DNA of 64,000 nucleotides, taken from contig JAMLIS010000009.1 of the NCBI GenBank assembly GCA_023954015.1, positions 1 through 64,000 of the forward strand. The letters run 5' to 3'. The position numbers and the translations under genes were made by a program. The number at the start of each line of letters is the position of its first letter. Position 1 is the first letter of the stretch. The notes beneath the pieces were generated by a model, which was not told the origin of the DNA, made no database searches, and saw nothing but the letters and a program-made list of their open reading frames with translations. Below, piece by piece: positions 1-9,885 of this stretch. The DNA is from Burkholderiaceae bacterium (GTDB lineage Bacteria; Pseudomonadota; Gammaproteobacteria; Burkholderiales; Burkholderiaceae_E).

Positions 1-1
1 T

Positions 2-1249
2 GCCGAGATGCTGTACGTCCATCTGGACGAGGCCCCCGACCCGTCGTCGGCCGCGGCCGACGCACTCGGTGCCGCCTACGCGTTGCCGCTGTCGGGCCAC
101 TATTTCGTCGCGAAGCGCACGCCGCACGACATCGCGGCTGCCGCTTCCGGCGTCGCCGTCGCTGCGGGCGCCACCGCCGCCGGCGAGGAGACGATCCTCT
201 CGCGCTCGCTGTGGGACGAAGAACTTCCCGTGGCGCCTCTCGCCGACGCCGGCCGCAGAACGATCCGCCGCCCGGGGCCGGCCGGCCAGACGCTGCTCTC
301 CCACACGCGCCGCTTCACCGGGACGGATGCCGAATGGACCGTCACCGTCGCCGAGGACATCTCCGGCCTCGACACCGCCATCGCCCGGTTCCGGCGCGTG
401 CTGCTGTCATCGATGCTGCTCGCGCTGCTCGCGCTCGCATGGGTGCAACGCGCGATCGTGGTGCACGGGCTGGCGCCGCTGGCACGCGCGGTCGACGCGT
501 GTCGCAAGCTCGAGCGCGGCGAAACCGCATCGGTGCCCGGTGCCGCACCCGACGAAGTGCGCCCGATGCTCGAAGCAGTCGACCGGCTCGTGCACCATCA
601 GGCGCAGCGCCTGTCGCGAGTGCGCCACGCCGCGGGCAACCTGTCGCACGCGTTGAAGACTCCGCTGGCGGTGCTCGCGCAGATCGCCGACGAACGCGAG
701 TCGGCCGGCGATTCGCCGGCGGCCTCGGCAATCCGCGAGCAGGTCGACTCGATGCGCGCGACGATCGAGCGCGAACTGCGCCGCGCGCGGCTCGCCGGCA
801 GCGGCATTCGCTCGGAAGGCTTCGACGCGCGGGCGCAGCTGCAGGCGCTCGCCGAGGCGCTTGCGCGGCTGCACGCCGCGCGAGGACTTCGCATCGACGT
901 CGTCGCGCCCGCGCAGCGGCTCGCCTTCGACCGCGAGGACATGCTCGAGCTTTTCGGGAATCTTCTCGACAACGCGTGCAAGTGGGCGCGGACCACGGTG
1001 CGCGTGGAGCTGGCCGCAGACGACGCAGCGCTGCGTTTCCGCGTCGACGACGACGGTCCGGGCGTCGACGGCGCGCTGCTCGACCGCCTCGGCCGCGGCA
1101 CGCTGCGCACCGACGAGCGCAGGCCCGGTCACGGCCTGGGCCTGACGATCGTCGGCGACATCGTCGCGCAATACCGCGGAGCGATCGAATATCGCCGCTC
1201 CGACACGCTCGGCGGCCTGTGCGTCGCCGGTTCGCTGCCCCGACACTAG
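2..1249 (+). CDS. Sensor histidine kinase, PhoQ-like (5' end outside window)
   Basis: This is a membrane sensor kinase of a two-component system; it would autophosphorylate and pass phosphate to a response regulator that is probably encoded just upstream, outside the window. The reading frame is open to the left edge, so the true start and first membrane segment are missing. Counting from the first internal Met (base 8), a periplasmic-type segment is followed by a membrane helix at about residues 131-147, a HAMP-like linker, an H-box with the phospho-accepting His at about residue 214 (LSHALKTPL), an N-box (NLLDNACKWA) and a G-box (GHGLGLTIV). The SHALKTPL H-box and domain order resemble PhoQ-type kinases; the stimulus cannot be read. 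The next gene, psiF, is 88 bp downstream on the same strand. Confidence 0.9.
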   Translation, partial: AEMLYVHLDEAPDPSSAAADALGAAYALPLSGHYFVAKRTPHDIAAAASGVAVAAGATAAGEETILSRSLWDEELPVAPLADAGRRTIRRPGPAGQTLLSHTRRFTGTDAEWTVTVAEDISGLDTAIARFRRVLLSSMLLALLALAWVQRAIVVHGLAPLARAVDACRKLERGETASVPGAAPDEVRPMLEAVDRLVHHQAQRLSRVRHAAGNLSHALKTPLAVLAQIADERESAGDSPAASAIREQVDSMRATIERELRRARLAGSGIRSEGFDARAQLQALAEALARLHAARGLRIDVVAPAQRLAFDREDMLELFGNLLDNACKWARTTVRVELAADDAALRFRVDDDGPGVDGALLDRLGRGTLRTDERRPGHGLGLTIVGDIVAQYRGAIEYRRSDTLGGLCVAGSLPRH

Positions 1250-1337
1250 TACGCCGGTCCTGGCGAGACGGCGTCGCGCCGTCGTATATTCGCCGGGCGC
1301 GCCATTTCGCCGCGCGTCTTCCGACTCCGGAGCCGCC

Positions 1338-1625
1338 ATGCACAAGACGATCCTCGCCATAGCGCTTTCGCTGTTCGCCGCATCCGCCCTCGCCGCCGAT
1401 CCGAGCTGCACCGATCGGGCGAACGAGAAGAAGCTGGCCGGCGCTGCACGCACGAGCTTCCTGAAGAAATGCGAAACCGATGCGAAGTCGGCCTGCGAAC
1501 TGCAGGCGAAAGAGCGCAAGCTGAGCGGCGCCGCGCAGACGAGCTTCGTGCGGAAGTGCACGAGGGATTCGGTGGGCGCGCCCCCGCCCGCCGACGGCAA
1601 GGGCGCCGGTGCGCCGAAAGGCTGA
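1338..1625 (+). CDS. PsiF-repeat secreted small protein
   Basis: A 95-residue protein with a clear Sec signal peptide (cleavage after about residue 20, ASALAA|D) and two PsiF repeats. Each repeat carries the pattern KLxGAAxTSFxxKC with paired cysteines (about residues 31-50 and 59-78). A Pro/Gly/Lys-rich tail follows. In enteric bacteria PsiF is induced by phosphate starvation but its biochemical role is unknown, so only family membership is claimed. It follows the sensor kinase on the same strand. A TATATT -10-like hexamer at 1285-1290 suggests it may have its own promoter, though no good -35 is visible. Confidence 0.85.
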   Translation: MHKTILAIALSLFAASALAADPSCTDRANEKKLAGAARTSFLKKCETDAKSACELQAKERKLSGAAQTSFVRKCTRDSVGAPPPADGKGAGAPKG

Positions 1626-1635
1626 TTCGACCCTC

Positions 1636-1652
1636 GGCGCCGCACAGGCGCC
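1636..1652 (+). terminator. Hairpin after psiF (weak terminator candidate)
   Basis: GGCGCC, a 5-nt loop (GCACA) and GGCGCC form a 6-bp GC stem 11 bases after the psiF stop, between two convergent genes. There is no T-run after it on either strand, so it is not a textbook intrinsic terminator. Confidence 0.25.
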
Positions 1653-1670
1653 ATCGGTCGCTTCCTCGCG

Positions 1671-3637
<1,967 letters not shown>

Positions 3638-3657
3638 CGACGGGGTGAACGAATCCG

Positions 3658-5415
3658 CTATTCCTGCTCGTTGCGCCAGGACGCGATGCGTTCGGAGCGC
3701 TCGCGCGCCAGCACCGCGCCCAGCTCCGCCTCGGGCATCCCCGTGCGGCCGAGCGCCAGCGCGCCGAGCTGCAGCGCCGACTCGAGCGTCTCCGGAATGA
3801 CGGCGTCGGCGCCCGCCGTCTGCAAGGCGCCTGCGTGGCGTTCGTCGCGCGCGCGGGCGAAGATCGCCACGTCGGGTGCGTCCGCGCGAATCGCACGAAC
3901 GGCGCGCACCGCCGACAGCGGCTGGTCCATCGTCAGCACCACCGCGCTCGCCTGCGCAAGCCCGAGCTGGCGCAGCAGATCGCTGCGGCTCGCATCGCCC
4001 ACGTAGACCGGCCAGCCCCGCGCGTGGAAAACCGACACCACGTTCGGATCCGGATCGACGGCCACGTACGGAATCGCCTGCGCGTCGAACAGGCGAGCGA
4101 GCGACTGACCGATACGCCCGAAGCCGGCGATCACGACGTGTCCGCCCGCCTGCGGTTCGATCGGCGCCGGCGAGGCACCGGTCTCGTGCCGCGACGCCTG
4201 CCCCCTCGCCTCGACGGCGCGGCCGAGCGCCGCGGCAAGCGGGGCGACGAGCATCGATACGCCGACGACGAGCAGCAGGAAGCGGCCCACCTCGGCATCG
4301 AGCAGCCCGAGCGTCGTCGCCAGGCCGAACACGACGAATGCGAACTCGCCGCCCTGCCCGAGCAGCAGCCCGCCGTGGACGGCAGCGCGAGCCGGCAGCC
4401 CGCCCAACCGCAGCACGGCCGCCGTCACCAGCGTTTTCACGGCGAACAACGCCGCCACCGCGAACAGCAACCGAAGCGGCTCGTGCACGATCGCAAGCGG
4501 ATCGATCGACATGCCGACGGACAGGAAGAACACGCCCATCAGCAGGCCGCGAAACGGGTCGATCATCACGACGACCTGGTGCCGGTATTCGGTCTCGGCG
4601 AGCAGCAGGCCGGCGAGCATCGCACCGAGCGCCATCGAAAGCCCCGCCAGCCAGGTGAGGGAGGCGATGCTCAGCGAAGCGAGCAGCGTCAGCGCCATGA
4701 AGGTGTCGGCCTGCCGGTTCGCCGTGAACTGCCGGAACAGCGGCCCGAGCACGACGCGGCCGAGCACGAAGATGACGACGATCGCGATCGCCGCCCGACC
4801 GAGCGCGAGCGACAGCACGACGAGCGTCGGACTGCCTCCGGGTTGCGCCAGCAGCGAAACGAGGATCAGCACCGGAACCACCGCGAGGTCCTGGAACAGC
4901 AGCACGGCGAACGATGCCTGCCCGAGCGCCGTGGCCAGCTCGTGTCGTGCCGTCAGCAGTTGCATCACGACTGCGGTCGACGAGAACGAAAGCGCGAGCC
5001 CGACGACGAGCGCCGGCCCCCGATCGGCGCCGAGCGCGACCGCCGCGCCGAAGATCGCTGCGGCCGTGACCACGACCTGCGCCGTGCCGGCGCCGAACAC
5101 CCAGCCGCGCATCGACCACAGCCGCCGCGCCGAGAGGTCCAGGCCGATCATGAACATCAGGAAGACGACGCCGATGCCGGCGAGCACCGAAACGGCCTCG
5201 AGCCGGGGAAACGCGAGCCACCCCATCCATCGCCCGAAGCTCGTCGCGGGCGAGACGAGACGGCCGAGGCCGAAGGGTCCGAGCAGCATTCCCACGACGA
5301 GGTAGCCGGCGATCGAACCGACGCGCAGCCGCTGCAGCAACGGAACGAGGATCCCGGCGAGCCCGAGGAACAGCAGCGTCTCGCGCAGGTGCGGAATCGA
5401 CTCGACTTCTTCCAA
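3658..5415 (-). CDS. CPA2-family cation:proton antiporter with TrkA-N domain (KefB/C-like)
   Basis: An inner-membrane monovalent cation:proton antiporter of 585 residues. About the first 380 residues are a run of hydrophobic helices of the Na+/H+ exchanger fold. They are followed by a linker and a cytosolic nucleotide-binding TrkA-N (RCK) domain beginning with VVIAGFGRIGQSLARLF near residue 430. This is the architecture of KefB/KefC glutathione-gated K+ efflux systems and of YbaL; the exact ion is not certain. The chosen start is TTG at 5415: an in-frame TGA lies four codons upstream and the next Met (about residue 43) would remove a membrane helix. No Shine-Dalgarno is visible, and a 161-bp repeat ends only 11 bp upstream of the start codon. 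Confidence 0.88.
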   Translation of the reverse strand: MEEVESIPHLRETLLFLGLAGILVPLLQRLRVGSIAGYLVVGMLLGPFGLGRLVSPATSFGRWMGWLAFPRLEAVSVLAGIGVVFLMFMIGLDLSARRLWSMRGWVFGAGTAQVVVTAAAIFGAAVALGADRGPALVVGLALSFSSTAVVMQLLTARHELATALGQASFAVLLFQDLAVVPVLILVSLLAQPGGSPTLVVLSLALGRAAIAIVVIFVLGRVVLGPLFRQFTANRQADTFMALTLLASLSIASLTWLAGLSMALGAMLAGLLLAETEYRHQVVVMIDPFRGLLMGVFFLSVGMSIDPLAIVHEPLRLLFAVAALFAVKTLVTAAVLRLGGLPARAAVHGGLLLGQGGEFAFVVFGLATTLGLLDAEVGRFLLLVVGVSMLVAPLAAALGRAVEARGQASRHETGASPAPIEPQAGGHVVIAGFGRIGQSLARLFDAQAIPYVAVDPDPNVVSVFHARGWPVYVGDASRSDLLRQLGLAQASAVVLTMDQPLSAVRAVRAIRADAPDVAIFARARDERHAGALQTAGADAVIPETLESALQLGALALGRTGMPEAELGAVLARERSERIASWRNEQE

Positions 5416-5426
5416 CGGCGCGACTC

Positions 5427-5587
5427 AGAACGTGTGAACCAATCGGCCGGGACCGGAAAGCGCGACGGGAAGCGTCCGATCGAGGCGCAAAGCGCAGCCA
5501 TATCGGTAGATATGGCGAGCATCTGCAACGAAGAGCGGGCGCTTCCTGGCGCGCGAGACGGGCCTGGAGGATTGGCTCGCACGTTCT
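5427..5587. repeat. 161-bp palindromic MITE-like element, copy 1
   Basis: It begins with AGAACGTGTGAACCAATCG (5427-5445) and ends with the inverted complement, with three mismatches (5569-5587). Inside is a perfect 7-bp hairpin, CCATATC-GGTA-GATATGG, at 5498-5515, and much of the remaining sequence of each half pairs with the other, so the whole element can fold as one long imperfect hairpin. By my hand alignment it differs from copy 2 at 50067-50227 at about 9 of 161 positions. It encodes no convincing protein and I see no target-site duplication. It lies between the hpf-like gene and the antiporter start. Confidence 0.9.
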
Positions 5588-5660
5588 CGGATCACCGCGG
5601 ACACGCAGCCGTCCAACGGAATGATCGCGCGCGTGACGAGAACCACTGCCGGACTGGTGG

Positions 5661-5683
5661 CGCTTCGGCGTCAGGCCGAAGCG
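5661..5683 (-). terminator. Strong hairpin over the stop codon of the HPF-like gene
   Basis: CGCTTCGGC, loop GTCAG and GCCGAAGCG make a perfect 9-bp stem that straddles the stop codon at 5671-5673 of the minus-strand HPF-like gene. No T-run follows on the minus strand, so it may stabilise the mRNA 3' end or act with Rho, not necessarily as an intrinsic terminator. Confidence 0.4.
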
Positions 5684-6075
5684 AAGGGCAACGCGTCGGC
5701 GCGATCGACGACGGCGGCGTCGGCCAGCGCGTCGATCGCGCGCGGCTCGAAGCGCCGCTTGCCGTCGACGCGAAGGCGACGCGCGTGTTCGTCGAGCTGC
5801 CGGCGCGCGGCAAAGAAGGCGTCGCGAAGTGCGACGTGGACGTCCTGGCGGCGCGCCTGGTTGGCGACGATGTTGCCGCCGGGCACGCTGACGTCGATCG
5901 AGACGAGGAACTCCTCGCCCTGCTGCTTGTGGTTGTGCGGACGCTGCACGACGACGCGGCAGGCGGTGACGTTCGGGTGGAACTGCTCGAGCTTGTTCGC
6001 CTTCTCGCGGATCGAGGCTTCGAGGGCGGGCGAAGAGTCGATTCCATGAAAATGGATCTGCAACTGCGTACGCAT
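5671..6075 (-). CDS. HPF/RaiA-family ribosome-associated protein
   Basis: A 134-residue protein of the ribosome hibernation factor family (sigma-54 modulation protein/S30AE). These proteins bind the 30S decoding region and silence or dimerise ribosomes in stationary phase or stress. The N-terminal strand (QLQIHFHGIDSSPALEASIREKA), the central HNHKQQGEEFLVSIDVSVPGG stretch and the helix DVHVALRDAFFAARRQL follow the beta-alpha-beta-beta-beta-alpha fold. The start at 6075 was preferred to the upstream Met at 6093 because it matches the usual N-terminus. It is the last gene of a minus-strand group with a ferritin-like protein and a small acidic protein. Confidence 0.85.
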   Translation of the reverse strand: MRTQLQIHFHGIDSSPALEASIREKANKLEQFHPNVTACRVVVQRPHNHKQQGEEFLVSIDVSVPGGNIVANQARRQDVHVALRDAFFAARRQLDEHARRLRVDGKRRFEPRAIDALADAAVVDRADALPFASA

Positions 6076-6132
6076 AAGGCTCCTTCTCGTCATCGTGCCC
6101 GCGAACCGCGGGCGGCCTTCGGGTCGGATCGT

Positions 6133-6417
6133 TCAGTGCTCGTCGGTTCTCGTTCGCTCGTCGTCGGCCAGCTCTCCTGTGTCGGGGTCGATCCAGTCGG
6201 GTACGCCCAGCGCCTGCCCGGCGCTGCGCAAGGCTTCGTCCGCGTCTTCACCGGCCGATTCGTCGTCGGCGTGCATGTCCTCGACGGCTTCGATCAGCGT
6301 CCCGAAGGGACCGTACTCGCGCGTGTCGGCTTCGTCGACCCACCAGAAGCCGTCGGGGCGCTCGAAGACGCGCGTGCGGTCGAACTCGGCCGGGGTGGTG
6401 GGGATCGTGCGGCTCAT
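6133..6417 (-). CDS. Small acidic hypothetical protein
   Basis: A 94-residue, Asp/Glu-rich cytosolic protein with no signal peptide or membrane segment. Conserved-looking features are the FERPDGFWWVDE and REYGPFGTLIEAVEDM segments, which suggest a small folded domain, and a DWIDPDTGE segment near the C-terminus. I do not recognise a characterised family. Its ATG overlaps the stop of the upstream ferritin-like gene by 4 nt (ATGA), and the HPF-like gene follows 57 bp downstream. It is therefore probably co-transcribed with a stress or stationary-phase set. Confidence 0.7.
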   Translation of the reverse strand: MSRTIPTTPAEFDRTRVFERPDGFWWVDEADTREYGPFGTLIEAVEDMHADDESAGEDADEALRSAGQALGVPDWIDPDTGELADDERTRTDEH

Positions 6418-6896
6418 CGGCGCTCTCCACATGCAGATGCGGCAAGCGGTGCGACCAGCTGTTCGATCGATGACAGGTGCCGCCTTTCGGCGAGCGCCGA
6501 TTCCAGCGAGCGCATGCGCACCGACTCGTGCGGCGACGTCGCCGCGAGATGCTCGAAAACGGCCCGCATGCGACGTTCGTTGCGACGCGCGGCCTCGAGG
6601 GCGCTTTCGGCGGTAGGCGGCTCTTCGAGCATCGACTGGGACATCGCTTCCGTCCAGGTCACTCGTTCGGCCAGTATCGTGCCAACGTCGAGATCGGGCA
6701 AGTCGCGCTCGATGCGGGCCGCGAACTCCGATTCCGCGACCGCCAGCCGCGAGAACAGGCGCCGCAGCGGGGAATCCTCGCGCAGTTGCGGGGCTGCCGC
6801 AAGCCTTCGATAGCGCACGGAAGCCTCTCGCCGCAACGCGAGCGTGCAGACGAGCAGTTCGCGCAACGAGACGACGCGTTCGGACCCGGGCTTCAT
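6414..6896 (-). CDS. Ferritin-like/rubrerythrin-type small protein (tentative)
   Basis: A 160-residue, strongly helical protein. Two segments (LRELLVCTLALRREASVRYRRLA and LFSRLAVAESEFAARIERDL) have the Glu-bearing helix pattern (E...RY, E) of ferritin-like di-iron proteins. Later helices are less conserved, so metal binding is not certain. I chose ATG at 6896; a TTG at 6914 would add six residues. The stop overlaps the next gene by ATGA. It diverges from the ABC ATPase gene across a 99-bp gap containing a TTGAC-N4-GTCAA palindrome. Confidence 0.6.
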   Translation of the reverse strand: MKPGSERVVSLRELLVCTLALRREASVRYRRLAAAPQLREDSPLRRLFSRLAVAESEFAARIERDLPDLDVGTILAERVTWTEAMSQSMLEEPPTAESALEAARRNERRMRAVFEHLAATSPHESVRMRSLESALAERRHLSSIEQLVAPLAASACGERR

Positions 6897-6931
6897 CGAA
6901 GCAATCGTGCCCAAGCGGACCCCGGCCGGGT

Positions 6932-6945
6932 TTGACCCGAGTCAA
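6932..6945. promoter_or_regulatory. TTGAC-N4-GTCAA inverted repeat, Crp/Fnr-like site candidate
   Basis: TTGAC and GTCAA are perfect 5-nt arms around CCGA in the 99-bp gap between the divergent ferritin-like and ABC ATPase genes. The geometry equals that of Fnr/Anr-type boxes (TTGAT-N4-ATCAA) with one substitution per arm. Ten conserved bases can occur by chance, so the call is weak. Confidence 0.3.
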
Positions 6946-6995
6946 CCGCGCGCCTTCTTCGGTACCATTGCGCGCACCCGCAGCCGGAGACTCGC

Positions 6996-8056
<1,061 letters not shown>

Positions 8057-8084
<28 letters not shown>

Positions 8085-8968
8085 TTCGTGGCGATCCTCG
8101 CCGTGCGCTCGCCGAGCAGCCCGGTCGTCAGCGAAGTGCCGACGAGAATGATCGCCGCTCCCGCGATCATCCGTGCAGTCACCGCCTCGTCGAGCAGCAG
8201 CGCGCCCCACAGCATCGCGAAGGCCGGCACGAGGAAGGTGACCGTCACCGCTCCGACGCTGCCTATGCGCTCGATCAGGCGAAAGAAGACGACGTACGCG
8301 AAGCCGGTGCAGAAGACGCCCAGCAGCAATGCCGAGAGCCAGGCGGACGCGCCGGGAGTGCTCGCGGGCCAGGCGAGCACCGCGAACGGCAGCAGCCACG
8401 CCGCGGCGAACACGAGGCTGCCGCCGGCACCGGTCATCGAATCGATGTGCGACAGGTGTTTCTTCGTGGCCACCGATCCGATGCCGTACGACAGCGTCGC
8501 GCCGAGCACCGCGAGGATCGGCAGGCCGAGGCCTTCGTCGCCGAAACCGAGGTGACCGCGCACGAGCACGAGCACCCCGGCAAAGCCGACCACCAGCCCG
8601 ATCACGCGCAGCCGGCTCATGCGCTCGCCGATCCAGGCGAAGGCGACGAGCGCGCTCCAGAACGGCACCGTGGCATTCAGGATCGACGAATAGCCGGCGC
8701 TCAGCCGCGTCATCGCATAGCCGTAGAGAACGAAGGGCAGCGCCGAGTTCACCAGCCCGATGAGCGCGATGCGACCGGCGTTCTCGCGCAGTTCGGCCAG
8801 CCGCCGGCCGCGCAGCAGGAACGGCAGCAGCACGAGCGCGCCGATCGAGGTGCGCATCAGCATCAGCGGGAACGGGCCGAAGGGCCCGACCGCAACGCGG
8901 ATGAACAGGAACGAAGCGCCCCACAACGCGGCAAGCATCAGCAGGTCGACGAGATCGCGCTGCTTCAA
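8057..8968 (-). CDS. EamA/DMT-superfamily transporter
   Basis: An inner-membrane drug/metabolite transporter of 303 residues with about ten hydrophobic helices arranged as two EamA repeats (first repeat beginning [18 protein letters not shown], second beginning near the SYGIGSVA segment). The substrate is unknown. The start is TTG at 8968, whose bases overlap the stop of alkA (TTGA); a Met nine codons later is the only close alternative. It is the last gene of a coupled pyc-alkA-eamA operon and converges with the ABC ATPase gene, overlapping its 3' end by 28 bp. Confidence 0.85.
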
Positions 8969-9885
8969 GGCGCGTCCCCGCGGCAGACGCCGCCCGCTCC
9001 GAGCGAGCTCCACAGGTTCATCACCGCGTAGGCGCGCCACGGCCGCCAGTCGCGGGCGATCTCGCGTGCCCGCGCCGGCGTTCGTGCGCCGAGCGCACGC
9101 ATCACGGCGAGGTCGCCCGCCGGAAACGCGTCGCGCCAGCACAGCGCGCGCATCGCGATGTACTGTGCGGTCCAGTCGCCGATGCCGGGCGTGGCGAGCA
9201 GCCGCTCGACGGTCGGTTCCACCGCGGCGCCCGGCGCGAGCACGAGCGAGCCTTCGGCGATCGCCTCGGCGAGCAGGCGAATCGTGCGCGCGCGCCGGGC
9301 GTTCAATCCGAAGGCGGCGATCGCCGCGTCGTCGAGCGCGGCGATCGCCGACGCGGTCGGGAAGACGCGTGCGACACCGTCGGGCGCATCGCGAAGCGCT
9401 TCGCCGTGCTGTTCGACGAGCCGGCCGATCAGCGTGCGCGCCGCCTTGACGCTGATCTGCTGCCCGACGATCGCGCGTACGGCGAGTTCGAATCCGTCGA
9501 AAGTGCCGACCAGGCGCATCGGGCCCCGCATCGGCGTACCGCGGGGCAGCGCCGCGAGAGGCAGCGACGATTCGAGGTCGAGGTCGAAGATCGCCCGCAG
9601 ATGACGCAGCAGCGCGCCGGCGGCCGGCTCGAGCGACGCCGAAAGCTCCACGTCGAGCGCGGCGCCCTCGGGCGCCGCGCACACGCGCAGCCAGCCGGTG
9701 CGCGCATGCGCGCCGCACGTCGCGGGCATGCCGACGGCGGCGTCCCAGCGAACGCTGCGAAGATAGGAACGCGCGTCGACGCACTCGACGTTGCCGATGC
9801 GACGTGCCGCGAGAAAGGCGACCGTGCGTTGCCAGTCGAAGGGCGGTCGAAACGGCAGTCGGTGCGCGGCGGCTCGCCTCGTCAT
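8965..9885 (-). CDS. alkA: DNA-3-methyladenine glycosylase II (AlkA-type)
   Basis: A helix-hairpin-helix base-excision DNA glycosylase of 306 residues that removes alkylated purines. The N-terminal AlkA_N-like region is followed by the glycosylase core FELAVRAIVGQQISVKAA. The HhH segment LLATPGIGDWTAQYIAMRAL then leads to the Gly-Asp motif that carries the catalytic Asp (FPAGDLAV). The Ada regulatory half seen in some Ada-AlkA fusions is absent. Its ATG overlaps the pyc stop (ATGA) and its stop overlaps the TTG start of the EamA gene, so expression looks translationally tied to pyruvate carboxylase. Confidence 0.9.
   Translation of the reverse strand: MTRRAAAHRLPFRPPFDWQRTVAFLAARRIGNVECVDARSYLRSVRWDAAVGMPATCGAHARTGWLRVCAAPEGAALDVELSASLEPAAGALLRHLRAIFDLDLESSLPLAALPRGTPMRGPMRLVGTFDGFELAVRAIVGQQISVKAARTLIGRLVEQHGEALRDAPDGVARVFPTASAIAALDDAAIAAFGLNARRARTIRLLAEAIAEGSLVLAPGAAVEPTVERLLATPGIGDWTAQYIAMRALCWRDAFPAGDLAVMRALGARTPARAREIARDWRPWRAYAVMNLWSSLGAGGVCRGDAP

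Noticed and set aside
5157..5582. Short proteins encoded across the 161-bp repeats (also 49767-50168)
   Set aside because: They owe their similarity to the shared repeat DNA, overlap real genes in other frames and have no ribosome-binding site.
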